The notes under the pieces were generated by a model, which had not been told where the DNA came from, did no database searches, and was given only the letters and a program-made list of their open reading frames with translations. The translations under genes were made by a program, and so were the position numbers. 64,000 nt of DNA from Kryptolebias marmoratus (Eukaryota > Chordata > Actinopteri > Cyprinodontiformes > Rivulidae), in contig NC_051452.1 in NCBI RefSeq assembly GCF_001649575.2, forward strand, positions 1,412,026-1,476,025, written 5' to 3'. This document shows positions 23,609-36,120 of the stretch, piece by piece. Position 1 is the first letter of the stretch, and every line of letters begins with the position of its first letter.

Positions 23609-25404
23609 AGAAAAATCCACACACGATCTGATAGGAACCCGCAGCCTGGGATTTCCTTTTGGGTCGGGATGCTAAAACGGCTGCGACAAAAGCTCGAGTG
23701 CACTAACATAACATGTCCTGCTTGACAACATAACTGTGAGCCAGATAAAAACTACAACCCGTCTCTTGTTGTTCAGGAGCACGGCTTCCACGCTGTTCCA
23801 TACTTTAACAGTATTTCAGTCCGATACCTTGAGCTCCAGTGTTTCTGGCCCAACGGTATCTCTCTGCGTGAAGTTTCTGAGCACATTAATGGTATTCTGT
23901 CTCTACGTTACGTGATTGTCGGCACACAAAGGTTCAAGCATCGGTTATGTCTACACTTGACCCGCATAGAGGTCAGAGGTTTCCATCTCATCGTGAAATC
24001 GTCAAAACTATATGTCCAGGCTAAAATATATCCAAACATTCACCTGAATCTTTCAAACGGTGCTTAAACTTGACAAGGCCAAGGTTTAACTTCTTGTTAG
24101 GGATTATGATTGGCCGCAGCTGGTAGCATTGAAAAAAAAAAAGATCTGTTTGACAGCTTTTATTGGATTGAGCAGCACTCATTTGACCACTGGGAGCAAC
24201 CCAGGAACCAACCAGGGCTCAAGCACGCCATAATATGCCAAAAAGCAAAAAAAATTAGACAAAATCCACAATAAATTCAAACTTGTGCTCCTGTTGTTTT
24301 AATCATTGGAGCAGATTGCATAATCGGAACATGATTGGTCCAAATCAGCCACTAAAAGCCCCAAATTAATGATTGATGCGCATCGTGAGTGTATGTAAAC
24401 CTCTGACCACACTGTATGCATTTAATTGGCAAGGTTGAAATGTTTTCCTCATAAACTACCAAGTCTTGAGTGTGGATCCATTAGAAAGCGATTGGAGAAC
24501 TCTTAACAAATCCACGTTAAGCAGCTCCAAAAAAACAAAAACAACAAAAAAACCCTAACCGCAGCTCAATACGAGGCGCGGAAAGACTCATTTCCATCAG
24601 TTACTCCAACCCGGAAGTGCTAACATCCCAACCGTCCAGATTAGGGTTCACGGTCGGAAAGATAAACAAGTAAATTAGGTTTGTGATTGGAATGCACCTC
24701 GACAACCAGCTCCATTCACGCAAAACGATCTCTCAGGAACACTTGAGTCACGCTGATTGTTGTTGTTGTTTGAGGCTTACTCACCATCAGTGATGTCTGT
24801 ACGCTTTGAGACGGACAGAAGAAAGAATAGAAGAACTTAAAAACAAGACAAAAACAAATCTAACACGACTTGACGACTAATATCACAATCGTCTTCATCG
24901 TAGAGCTCAACAGCTTCCGACTCCGGTCAAAATGTTCAAATTTCGGAGTGTTTTTGGGCTTTTTTAACGTCTCGTGTCAAATATTTACAGTAAATTTAGC
25001 ATAAATCTTACCCGTATGCTAAAGGTGTCATGAAAACCGACCGAACAGGAAAAAATGGACAGCAGAGAACCCTACTTGTGGAAAAATCCCTACGAAAGTT
25101 ATGGAAGTTGTCAGGTGGCGCGCATTCCTTCACGGAACGCCTCTGTCAGGATGTCTTTGTGACTGAACCACCATCTTCCCGGGCCGCCTCGGTCTTGCTG
25201 ATGCCCTCCGTTGCTCCTAGCAACCTGGCGGCTTCAGTTACATCATGCTTTTTTTTTAAAAATCACTTTTAAATTTACACATTCAAAGCTAATAACTTTA
25301 AAATTTACTTCCAATGCTACAATTTGGACTAAATTCGGGCTTCGTCTTGTCAAAAAAATTTTCTGAAGGTATTTTTTTTTACCTTCAGGTTTCCATTTTT
25401 GGAT
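23609..25404. other. Non-coding stretch, nothing recognised
   Basis: About 1.8 kb without a recognisable exon, RNA or transposon. Confidence 0.45.
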
Positions 25405-26331
25405 GGATGATGGATGGATGGATGGATGGATGATGGATGATGGATGAATGATGAATGATGAATGATGGATGGATGGATGGATGATAGATGAATGATGGAT
25501 GATGGATGGATGATGGATGGATGGATGGTTGGATGATGAATGGATGGGTGGATGGATGAATGATGGATGGATGGATGGATGGATGATGGTTGAATGATGG
25601 ATGATGGATGGTTGGATGGATGATGGATGGATGGATGATGGATGAATGGATGGGTGGATGGATGAATGATGGATGAAGGATGGATGGATAATGGATGGTT
25701 GGATGAAGGATGGATGGATGGTTGGATGATGGATGGATGGATGGATGATGAATGGTTGGATGATGGATGGATGGATGGATGGATGATGGATGGGTGGATG
25801 GATGAATGATGGATGGTTGGATGAATGGATGGTTGGATGGATGAATGATGGATGAAGGATGGATAAAGGATGGCTGGATGGATGAAGGATGGATGGATGG
25901 ATGATGGATGAATGGATGGATGGATGGATGAATGATGGATGAAGGATGGATGGATGATGGATGGTTGGATGAAGGATGGATGGATGATGGATGGATGGAT
26001 GGATGAAGGATGGATAAAGGATGGATGGATGATGGATGGTTGGATGATGATGGATGGATGGATGATGGATGGTTGGATGATGGATGGATGGATGGATGAT
26101 GGATGGATGGATGAATGATGGATAAAGGATGGATGGATGATGGATGGTTGGATGAAGGATGAATGGATGGTTGGATGATGGATGGATGATGGATGGATGG
26201 ATGGATGATGGATGGGTGGATGGATGAATGATGGATGGTTGGATGAATGGATGGTTGGATGGATGAATGATGGATGAAGGATGGTTGGATGGATGAAGGA
26301 TGGATGGTTGGATGAAGGATGGATGGATGGG
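25405..26331. repeat. GGAT/GAT variable array with 422-bp higher-order repeat
   Basis: About 0.93 kb of GGAT units mixed with GAT, GAAT, GGTT and GGGT variants. A block of roughly 95 bp around GGGTGGATGGATGAATGATG is repeated with an offset of 422 bp (for example the GGG at 25792 and at 26214). The minus strand stays open for 375 codons because units of 3 and 4 bases all lack stops; this is not a gene. Confidence 0.97.
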
Positions 26332-27598
26332 ACTGACCTGTAATGCCGTTGCCAGCGGTGACATATTCACAGTTTGACCAATAAATCCATCCCAGCTCCT
26401 GGAAACAGGATCCCGTTCTGATTGGAGGGAAAAGAAAAGCGACAGTTAAAAGCAGCTGAATTCTCCAGAGAAGTGCTTTGACTCACATGACATTTAGAGT
26501 GAAGTAATGTGACAAAACGCTGGCGAATCTGGTTCCTTACGGTTACTGAACGGGTCGCGTCAGCCGTGAAACCACCGTTGCCGCATTCTTGAGTCGTTTT
26601 ATTGCCTGTTGGCAGATGAACACATATTGAATTTGTCAAATTGATTCATATTTTTTTTTGTGACTCAGACTTATTTTGGAGAGTAGCATGAACGAGTTGA
26701 GCCTTTTATTACAAACTGAAATTCCCACTTTGTGTTTGTAAAAATGTCTCCATTTTTCCCTTTTATTACATTATAACTCCGTTTACTTTCTATTAGGCAC
26801 TTTATCTTGAATATAGTTCATTTTACATTCCACATTAACATGTAATATCCTGCACGTTTAAACAGCAACGTTTTATTGACACTGTGACATAAAAATGGCT
26901 TTAGCTCATTTAAAGAGTTGATTCTAATTCAAATATGTATTTAAATCCCCTGCATCGACCCTGTAACACAGCTCCTGCAGCCGTTTACCAGTGTCCGTGT
27001 AAAAGTGGGACTAGTTCTGTGTGGCGGTCTTTCTTTGTTGACATGCGATGGTTGCATGGGCAAGGTTTCAGCGGGAAAACAAACAAATTCTTGAGTTGCT
27101 GGTCAACTTTAAGGTCCGATTCCTTGTTTCCGCCACTCCTAATCCCCCCCACTTCTTATTTCAACTCTTTACAAAACAGAAGTCAAGACGCGCAACAAAT
27201 TTTACGGCTCATCTTCCACATTCGGGTCATAAGTTTCGCCAGTTTCCTACCGGGCTGCGGCCGTTGGCGACCAGTTTGCGAACGGCGTGCGCGAGGGAGT
27301 CTTCTTCGACACCTCTTAGTCCGAGTTTGAGTGAACTCTAGAGCACCGGAGCTCCCCTACGACATCCAAAAGTGCGGGCGCGATTGTCGACCGTGAAGGT
27401 CTTTTTTTTTTTTTTTCTTTTCTTTTCGACAGAAGCTCTCATCTGTGCACAAGATTTAGGCTTCCTCTTTCCACGAATCAGCCTCGCTCACTGCCCCAGC
27501 TGCGCCTCAAAACCATCCATTGTACAAACGTCTGCAGCGGTGGAAAAACGGGCCTGTAAGCATTCCTGTTTATCAGCAATGAACCCATGGACCCATTT
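26332..27598. other. Non-coding stretch, nothing recognised
   Basis: Overlapping frames at 26935-27341 are open but show no domain. A long T run lies near 27401-27421. Confidence 0.4.
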
Positions 27599-28314
27599 CA
27601 GATTTCTGTCCAGGATTTTGCGATGTTGCGATCGCAACTGTTACCGCAAAATTTTTTGCAACTTTGCCCAAAACACCGCAACTTTCCCGCAACTTTAACC
27701 CAATATTTATTGTTTCTGAAGTGATTCGCCACCGTTTCTGCGATCTAGTGTCTTCCTTGTGGGTTTGTGTAGCGTGGAATACAAAATAAGCCCAAATAAC
27801 TCAGGAAGAAGACACGTGACGTCACTTCCTGTTAACATCAGAATGCCGGGAGCGTGCAGGAGCAGCGACCGAAGCCAAAATGTGCGCTAATGCTTCACAT
27901 TTGCCCACAAAGATTTCAGCNNNNNNNNNNNNNNNNNNNNNNNNNNNNNNNNNNNNNNNNNNNNNNNNNNNNNNNNNNNNNNNNNNNNNNNNNNNNNNNN
28001 NNNNNNNNNNNNNNNNNNNNNNNNNNNNNNNNNNNNNNNNNNNGGAACATAAACGCATCGACAAACACTTTGTGTCTGCAAAACATGTGAGGAGAGCTGC
28101 AGACCAGGGACAATCCAGAAATGCTCATGAATGTCAGTTTAGAAGCTATCAAAGTTCTCAAATAAAGCACCTTTTGAGAATGTCAGTGTTTGTTGGTGAT
28201 TATCTTACATAACTGGGAAGGATATTTGGTTTAGATATTAAAAGTTATGTTTTTCTATTGATTTTAGTAAGAAAAAAATTTTAGGAAAATGCCTGGGAAA
28301 TCCTGGAGGGACTG
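27599..28314 (+). mobile_element. BED-hAT family copy F with internal gap
   Basis: The 5' terminus is decayed (CAGATTTCTGTCCAGGATTT). The body matches copy C through AAAGATTTCAGC, then 123 N (27921-28043), then resumes at GGAACATAAACGC. It ends CCTGGAGGGACTG. In copy C only 54 bp separate those two points; in copy H a 269-bp foldback lies there. Confidence 0.88.
27921..28043. other. Assembly gap, 123 N, inside the BED-hAT copy F
   Basis: The gap replaces the cysteine half of the zinc finger and starts within three bases of the point where copy H has its foldback insertion. Confidence 0.95.
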
Positions 28315-29564
28315 GTATTTAAACAGACTGAATACATCGGTGTGTATTGCATACATCTGACCAGTTCGTGATTGGTTTACATAACTCCTACGACACTTCC
28401 AGGGAACCAGCCAGAACAGCTGGCCGAGTCTGGTTCCAGGAAACGTCTCATTATCACAAACTCCCCGTCCTGGAAAGTTCTGGCGATAACAACCGAACAC
28501 TCTTTACAGCTCTTCCTGCAGTCTGCAGCTGCCTCCAAGTTATCGAATGAAATCCTCTTCCACACAAGCCGCAAGAACTCCCAAATCCTTTCCTCGCCTT
28601 CCTGGGAAAGAGAACCTTTTTTTTTCCCCCCGGCATCTTGCAAAGTATGCAGCACATGTCCATTATTCCGTCGGGACTCCTCAGTATTTCAGAATTCGGC
28701 AGCAACATGGTGGGAGCTGTTGCGTGGGAAGGGAGTTGCACAAAGACAGACTCGGTTTCAGGGTTCTCTTGCCGCGGCGCCGCTGCATCCTCGTTCGACA
28801 GTCGCCGTTCAGACGCGGCCAGATTTGACGGGATGACATCGTCACGCCACTTGAAAACTTGGTCGCAGTCATACCCGAGAAACAAAGGAAAGAAGAAAAA
28901 AAAAGAAGCATTCAACAAGGGCAAGGAGTCAAGTGGGACATTTGGGTTTTTACGGGAAGGGAGGAAAAAAAAAGCATCATCACGCAGAGTGCACATTATC
29001 GTTATAATACTCTATCTGCTACAACAAGCACCATTTGGATTATAATATCCACCATTGTCATTGTAATTCCAACCATCTGCAGTTTCCATGGTGAAAACCG
29101 AGAAGCGGAGCCCACACACGGAGACTTGTCAGCAGTTATGAATATTTTTGTTGAACTCAGGCTGTAAAACATCGGGAGAGAAAAAAAAAAACCCACAGTA
29201 ATAGTCTCCAGCATGTAATATTTGAACCCAAAAAGCCCCCACCCCCCTTCTTCCTCTCTCTTTTTGTTGTTGTTGTTGTTGATTTGAATTTATATTGCAC
29301 ACTTTCATGTTAATGGCTGTCAAAGAACGACGCATTTGCCCGCGTAAATAAAAGACGCGGTTTCGAACGTCTGTTTCCCGGAGAAAAAAAAAACAAACGG
29401 CGGACGATAGGATGGCTGCAGGAGTGACCCCCCTTTGAGATCCGTTTCTCCTCCGATTTGTTTCTACGAGCAGCCGCCATCGAGGCAGCGGCGGTTATTT
29501 GCCTGCCGAAGTTGCCAAAGATCTCGCAGAATCAGTTAGTGCTCGGAGTATGTGATGGGGAAGA
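28315..29564. other. Non-coding stretch, nothing recognised
   Basis: Overlapping open frames on both strands at 28372-29045 have no recognisable domain. A (TTG)n run lies near 29264-29281. Confidence 0.4.
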
Positions 29565-29700
29565 GTGTCAGCTACCACCAGGCTAAACGTTAGCCATATT
29601 GGAGTCAACCGTGGTGGCCATCTTGGATCGGGTCGACTTAGCTCTACCATGCCAAATTTGAGCTTCAAATATCTCATAAAATCTCTAAAAATAATGTTTG
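29565..29700 (+). repeat. Fragment of the 'GGCCATCTTGAATTG' dispersed repeat
   Basis: Contains GTTAGCCATATTGGAGTCAA and GTGGCCATCTTGGATCGGG, related to the repeat at 11.6 kb. It abuts the LINE fragment at 29.7 kb. Confidence 0.45.
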
Positions 29701-30262
29701 TTCCGGGTCAAGAATGAGTCTTTGCCTCGTGTGGAGCGGTTCGAGCATCTGGGAATCTTGTTCCTGAGTAGGACGGAGCGGGATGTGGATTGACGGATCG
29801 AGGGGGGGGGGGCGCGCTCGAGGGCGTGGTGAAGAAAGAGTCGAGTCGAGAGGTAAGACTCTGGATTTACTGGTCCATCTACGTTCCAACCCTCATGAGG
29901 TTTGGATCGTGACCGAAAGAACCAGATCCTGGATCCGAGCAGCTGAAAGGAGCGTCCTCCATAGGGCGGCCGGGCTCGGCCTTAGAGATCAGGCGAGGAG
30001 CTCGGAGTAGAGCCGCTGCTCCTCCTCATCGAAAGGAGTCAAATGAGGTGGTTCGGGCGTCTGATTAGGACGCCTCCTGGACGCCTCCCTTTGGAGGGTT
30101 TCCAGGCACTGGAAGAAGACCCAAAACTCCCTGCCTGAAGGTATTATGGATCCTCTGTCCTGGGAACACCTTGGGATCCTCCAGGAGGAGCTGCAGAGCG
30201 TCACTGGGGACAGGGACGTTTAGGTTTCTCTCCTGTAAGCGGTCAAAGATGGACAGATGGAT
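29701..30262 (+). mobile_element. LINE (non-LTR) 3' fragment, RTE-like, decayed
   Basis: Reads as the C-terminal part of a LINE reverse transcriptase and its 3' tail, with many breaks. Recognisable pieces are GATTTACTGGTCCATCTACG then TTCCAACCCTCATGAGG (IYRSIYVPTL-like), GACCGAAAGAACCAGATCC (TERTRS-like), AGAGCCGCTGCTCCTCCTCA (EPLLL-like) and CGCCTCCTGGACGCCTCCCT (PPGRLP-like). It ends in GATGGACAGATGGATGG, the ATGG tail usual for this family. Stops and a poly-G insertion near 29802-29812 abolish coding. Such elements reverse-transcribe their own RNA into nicked DNA. The clade name is from memory. Confidence 0.75.
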
Positions 30263-31770
30263 GGTCTGGTTATTTTTTAAGTGATGTTCTGTCAAATTGG
30301 TATCAGTCATTGCATGGAGTGTGAAGAAAAGGGTGAAACTGTCCAAAAACCAAACTAAAGTTGCCTTTATTCCCCGTTTCAGGCCTAAAAAAACCCCACA
30401 AAAATAGTAATATTAAACCTCTACACTTTTGCATTTCACATTTTGTTTGGTTGGTTTCTGTTTTCATTTATTTAAAACAAGTGACTTGAATGTGTATATG
30501 TTTGTAAATCCATGGGAATCAGCCTCATCTGAAGCGACAGAGGACTCAGGGCACAACCATGATGACTCACTGAAATGACATGAATTAGTTTCTATGAATG
30601 TTGATTCAAAACACAAGATTTTAGCAGAGATTTCACCTTTTTATCAAATACCAGTGAGGTGTTGTAGTTTTGGAGCTGGACCAGTTCTAGTGTGGTCCGG
30701 ATGCAAAAAAAAGTGCTGAAGTGGCCCTTTATTGAGGTTTCAGGAATCAGATGAAGGTTTCACAGATCACACACTTGGTTTTAAATGTTCTGCAATCAGT
30801 GCAGAATAATCTGCTCCAAGGTTGAAGTGTCTAGGTGTTGTAGTTTTTTAACTAGAGGAGATTAAAGATGCTGAAGGGGGGGAAAACTTAGCTGGAATCG
30901 CCCTTTAGCCATTTTCCGAATCGGAAACCAACTTCAGCTTCGTGGAATTGAAGGAGAATATTTTCAGCGAGTTACCTCGGTTGTGTTTCACCGTAAGTGG
31001 AGCTTCTTCTTCTTCTTCTGGTCTTTATTTTAGCAGTAAGGTAGCAAAGCTGCGCAAGGTTTTCTGTACCCATAACACAAATGTTATTCATCAAAAAAAA
31101 AGCTGTTCGCCCTGGGATAATTAACTCCGCCCTAATAGTGGCTCTCACGCCCAGTGAGTCATTCCACTGAGAGAAAACTCGACATCATGTCTGAGAGCAC
31201 GGCACATTGATAATAAGACTGTCAGCCCTTGTATCCTTCATGTCTTACGCACGCTTTGATGGAGCCAATTTTTTAAAAATCTGCCCACCTCAAATATTTC
31301 TATAATCATTTTTCAAATTAAGCAAAACCATCGAGTCTGTATGATGGAGAAATACCAAATACTACATTTGTTTAAGGGAAGGATTTTTCAATTTTTAGCC
31401 ACTTTTCACCAATGGCAAGCCATTTTTCCATTCTTAGTCATAGGAACATACTTGGCTTAAAGAGTTTTAAACATCTTATGAGTCACAAGTCCAGCTGAGC
31501 AAATCGCTGTAAATTGAACACAATAAACCTGCAGAATGAGAGTCTGTTAAACAGTAAAGATGTAAAACGCAGACTCTTAGATTGGGAAAAATGTTCCACA
31601 AACCGTCGGGTCTACAGTTCAAGGAACATGGAAATTAGCTAAAACGTTGACATCAATAAATTGGGACAAAGTGACTTCCGTTCCGTTTCCCTTTCAGTTC
31701 TCCAAACTCGCAGCCATGTTGTTTTTATTCATTTATTTATGTGAAATCTTTGGACTTCATACAGAAGCTT
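30263..31770. other. Non-coding stretch, nothing recognised
   Basis: AT-rich. A (CTT)n run lies near 31003-31018. No exon or transposon recognised. Confidence 0.45.
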
Positions 31771-31775
31771 CAAAT

Positions 31776-32325
31776 TACCGTATTTTCCGGACTACAAGGT
31801 GCGCCGGACTAAAAGCCGCTGGTGTTTTAATGTTTAATTACCATATGTAAGAGTATATAAATAAAAGGAGATTGTCAGGAAAGACATGGCTGTTTGGGAA
31901 CACGTCCCTTTTATTAACATTTTGAAAAAACAAGTTACAGGTACATATTTGCGTAACTTTTTACATATACGTACGAGTACCTGTAATTAAAAGTACAAAA
32001 CATGTACTGAGCTGTTTAAATGATCTACATAACCTACAGCATATCAGAAAAATATAATTGGCCTACCTTTTGGGGCTAAGGTGCAGAAGCACGGCTTTAG
32101 CGAGAAGAAAAGTCAGTCATTCGTACGGCACTACTTTGCCTGGCGGATGGACACGTGACCAACATTTCACTCTTTTCCCCCCGTGACTGTGTCTCTGATC
32201 ACGTGTCCTTCCGCCAGGCAAAGTACGATCTCAGAAAAATCCATAGAAAAGTCGCGCCGGACTCTAAGCCGCCGGGTTCAAAGCTTGTGCAAAAAGTAGC
32301 GTTTTATAGTCCGGAAATTACGGTA
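31776..32325. mobile_element. TIR transposon ('CCGTATTTTCCGGACTA' type) with palindromic core
   Basis: The left end is TACCGTATTTTCCGGACTAC and the right end AGTCCGGAAATTACGGTA is its inverse. CAAAT is repeated directly outside (31771-31775 and 32326-32330). Inside, CGCCGGACT motifs are again inverted near both ends. A second inverted pair (CTTTGCCTGGCGGA...TCCGCCAGGCAAAG, 32131-32226) lies in the right half. No transposase frame remains, so it is non-autonomous. I know this terminus from many fish genomes but am unsure of the superfamily. Confidence 0.85.
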
Positions 32326-32330
32326 CAAAT

Positions 32331-33690
32331 TGAAACTCAACTTATTTTCAAAACAATTCTTTTTTGAACATACAGCAGGAAGGTAAGAACTATGTGAATC
32401 AACCAAAATCACCACCTAAAAAAAAGATCTGTAGTGTTTTTTTATGGTTTTCAGTTAGATAAGTGTCCCATTTGAAGCGGCGAGACCTAAATGTTATACT
32501 GTAGCCAGCCACTAGGGGGCAATCATCCATTGTGGCTTCGACTTCTGGGTTATAAATCGGTGATCCAAACACTTACCTGATCAGACAAACGGTTAGAACA
32601 AATGTCGAGCTGCTGCTAACAGATGTCGCCAGATGTTTGTTTAAAACTTAAAAGTGCAACGCTACATGCTGTGATTAATGCTACCTAAAAGAGAATATTT
32701 TAACTCCATTTAAGAATAAATTTTAGTCCAAACAGCTGCAAATTTTCCCAAAAAGATGAGTCTTTTAATTTTTTTTTACTACTTTTAGGATGTGTTGATA
32801 ATATCAGCATTAACTCCTTAAGATGATTCTGAGTAGAGCTACGGATTCGCCAGAAAATACAAGCGTCCGCCTCTCTAAGGTCGCAATTAACAGGCCGCCG
32901 TCTTCTTCGTATCGGACGACGATTAAGCCACTTCTCGGGACAGAAACGAGCCACGTGTAACACTTGAGCGTAGCCAATTAATTCAGCCGCTACAGTTTAC
33001 GAAATCTCTCGATATTCACGAACCACTCGTCGTGCCACGTTAAACGGTTCATACGATTGTAGGGCAAATGAAAAGTGCGGCGGCTTGTGCCTGAAATAAG
33101 GTACAAACACACAAACGTGTCACCGGCGACTCGGCAGAGGGGACGTTTTTGTTTAGAGCACTCGGCCGTAAACGGAGCCTCGATAAGTGAAGGCAAGGCC
33201 TCCAATTATTCACTCAAACAAGTGCAAAGTGAAGATAGCCCCGGGGAGAAAACAGGGATTACTGGTTAATTCAACTTTGTGAGTTAAATTGGTTGGAAGA
33301 CAGCGGTTGTGTTTGTGTACGTGTGATTGATTTAGTTATTTTTGTGCACACAGCTTTTAGTGGGCTCATCCATGCAGAAAAATACTCACCCTGGTTTTGT
33401 TTAAAGCCAAATTGAAGTCAGACGCCTTCCTAGTTTTTCGAAAAGTTGGCTCCTCACATAAACACCCACTGCTTAACTTGTGTTTTGTCAAAATATTACA
33501 CATATATTTGATTTATGCTGCTTCTCGATGTGGTCCTTGGAGCGTTTCTGGATCCAAGTACATTTATATTCAACACAAAAGGCTTTGGATTGTGTGTATC
33601 ATTCATGCAAAGGTTAAAGAATTTAAAAATTGGGGCCCAAACGTTTTGTTAATTTGATGGTATTGTCCGAAACAGTTCTTTAAGGCCAAC
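32331..33690. other. Non-coding stretch with one small repeat-like fragment
   Basis: Near 32500-32550 GTAGCCAGCCACTAGGGGGC resembles a short fish interspersed repeat. Otherwise nothing is recognised. Confidence 0.4.
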
Positions 33691-33693
33691 TTA

Positions 33694-33750
33694 TGCCCCT
33701 TTTCCACCGGCTCTACTCTACTCGGCTCGGCTCGATAAAAAAAAATGTAA
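33694..33750 (+). mobile_element. PIF/Harbinger-like left end fragment
   Basis: TGCCCCTTTTCCACCGGCTC followed by TACTCTACTCGGCTCGGCTC, preceded by TTA (33691-33693), the expected TWA-type target site of PIF/Harbinger. No right end is seen. The following ~350 bp may be interior of the same element but matches nothing else here. Confidence 0.7.
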
Positions 33751-34206
33751 ATTTTCACTCGGGATCGCACCGAACGACACGTTCGCGTAAACTCCCTGTG
33801 AAATTTGGGCCACAATTAATCGAGCATGTTGTTTCGTCCCAAATTGTCAGCGACAGTCCCAACCCAGTTAGATACGGTCTCTATGTATCTGTATATCCGA
33901 TCGTAGGCGGTGTATCAACCACACATCTTATCCTCCAAATCCAGAGGCGTACAGTCGTGGTATTTGTTGAGGTGTACCATCATGTGGAACAAAGGGATGA
34001 TTATCGTAGCATCACAATACACTAAAGTCCTTAACGTCCTAACTTCTGTGGAATGATTAATTTAACTCGAGCGTAGATCCTTAAAATCGTTCATGGTTAT
34101 TGGTCCAAATTCATTGTTTTGTTTTAGTACACACCTTCCACATTAAAAAGCTAGTTTCTGGCATACAAGCTAGCCTGAACATACAAAAGCACTGCATGTA
34201 ATTCCG
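33751..34206. other. Unclassified, possibly element interior
   Basis: No domain or repeat recognised. It lies between a Harbinger left end and a BED-hAT copy. Confidence 0.3.
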
Positions 34207-34212
34207 TATAAT

Positions 34213-34724
34213 CAGACCCTCCAGGATTTCGCGATGTTGCGATCGCAACTATTAACGCAAAATCAAGCAAACCCAGCGAAATCGCAACTTTGCCCAAAAC
34301 GCCGCAACTTTCCTGCAACTTTAACCCAATATTTATTGTTTCTAAAGCGATTCGCCACCGTTTCTGCGGTCTAGTCTCTTCTTTGTGCGTTTGTGTAGCG
34401 CAGAATACAAAATAACCCCAAATAACTCAGGAAGAAGACACGTGACGTCACTTCCTGCAGACCAGGGACAATCCAGAAATGCTCATGAATGTCAGTTTAG
34501 AAGCTATCAAAGTTCTCAAATAAAGCACCTTTTGAGAATGTCAATGTTTGTTGGGAATTATCTTACAGAACTAGGAAGGATTTTTGGTTTATATATTAAA
34601 AGTTATGGTTGTTTATCGATTTTAGTAAAAAAAGTTGCAACTTTTAGGAAAACGCGCCGCGAAAATCAGGCATTTTAGCCGCAACAATCACCAAATAATG
34701 CTGGCGAAAATCCTGGAGGGGCTG
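34213..34724 (+). mobile_element. BED-hAT family copy G, internally deleted
   Basis: Termini CAGACCCTCCAGGATTTCGC and CCTGGAGGGGCTG. TATAA flanks both ends (34207-34211 and 34725-34729), with one extra base before the left CAG. It carries the same CACTTCCTG/CAGACCAGGG deletion junction as copies B and E, so it lacks the zinc finger. Confidence 0.9.
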
Positions 34725-34729
34725 TATAA

Positions 34730-35433
34730 CTGTACCGCTGACTATATGACACTGTTGCACGTTTTCTTGCCCCGATCCGATCACAGACTTCACTTTAAAG
34801 TCGTGTTCTCTGGTCGCTTTGTGGCTGAGACACTCAGACTGAGATGCAAGCGTGGTAGGAAAAAAAAAACAAAAAAACCAACAAACCCCGGTGGTTTTAT
34901 TAAATAATGAGTCAGGCAGCAGTTGGTAGGAGCCCGGGGACACGCATAAGGAGGGAGAGACAGCTTGGGTTACTCAAATCAATCTGTTTATCCTCAGTGC
35001 TAACCCAGTAACAGTAACGCTGGGACTCTCTCTCTCCGAGACTGGAACGTTATTCTCTCCTTTAAAAACACAATCAATCCATTCCGGCTGCCACCACGAT
35101 GCTCCAACGGCAGACTAGACGGAGAGAAAGAATCCCGTTTAATAACGAGGTGAATTGGATCAACTGATAAAAGCACGTCTGACTCAACTGTACATGTTTA
35201 TTCCGCTCGTATTACCGAACTATCGCGGCCTCTGGGCTTCGAGAAACTCCGCTACACGAACGAAGCTTCGCAAAAATAGTTCTCAGAGCACAAAAAACAA
35301 ACGTCAAGAAAGGTCTACGAAAACATGATGATTATGATTATCTCTCAATTTTGGAGCTACTTTTTACCCTTTAGCCTAAAAAAATACTCCTAATGGCAAT
35401 GGACGAAAAAGAAAAAGTGGCAAGTATCTAAGG
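34730..35433. other. Non-coding stretch, nothing recognised
   Basis: No exon, RNA or repeat recognised. Confidence 0.45.
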
Positions 35434-35641
35434 CAGGGGGCCAAAATTAAAAATTTGGTCCCAGTCGAGGGCCAATCACGATCCCTATTTATTAAAAAAT
35501 ACATAAATTAATTAGTTTTAGATGTATTATGTCAAATCATTCATATAGAAATATTAATTACCTTTTCCCAGTTACAGATTATACAGAATTTAGAGCAAAC
35601 AGACTTTAATGAACACATAAATAGATCAAACTTCAAAAAGC
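35434..35641 (-). mobile_element. hAT MITE ('GTGTCAAAG' family), half copy
   Basis: Starts CAGGGGGCCAAAATTAAAAA and matches the inverted family body to CAAACTTCAAAAAGC, where it stops abruptly. The GCCCGCGGGCC end is missing. Confidence 0.82.
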
Positions 35642-36120
35642 CACTTTTATTCAGCAGATTTAAAGGATCTTTTTCCTGCCTGGGCTCAGTATTTAGTAAA
35701 AGGCCAACATCAGCCCACGCCACATTGGGGGAAAAGAAGTATTGGGCCCTAAAGATGACTTCACCGCCAGGTTTTCCCACACTGTGAGCCCTAAATGGTG
35801 ATCTTCTTCCGCCTCAGGGGGTCAACGATATTGCGACTGGGCTCTGAGATTGGTGTGTATGAGCGGGGCTGGGATTACTTTGCCCCCACCGAGTCTCTGC
35901 GTGAGATCCATCGAGAGGGACGGCAGTTCTGGTGAAGGCTGGTCCATCTGTTTTTATCTGTCGGAGCTCTCCTGCAGGAGGAGAGAAACTGGGAATCCCG
36001 TCTTCGGCCGACTGTGGCTGTGCTTCACTGCCTTAACGTTTGACGCTGGAGCTGCTAAAGTCGCATTTTTGCATAACCCTGAATACGGCGGGAAAATCCG
36101 GGCTACGGCCCTGATCACAG
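35642..36120. other. Non-coding stretch, nothing firmly recognised
   Basis: Frames at 35541-35780 (minus) and 35850-36260 (plus) are open but show no domain I know. The second runs into a BED-hAT fragment. Confidence 0.35.

Noticed and set aside
25243..26370. 375-codon open frame on the minus strand, His/Pro/Ser/Ile-rich
   Set aside because: It is the translation of the GGAT/GAT simple repeat, in which stop codons cannot arise from the common units; the non-repeat ends have no domain.
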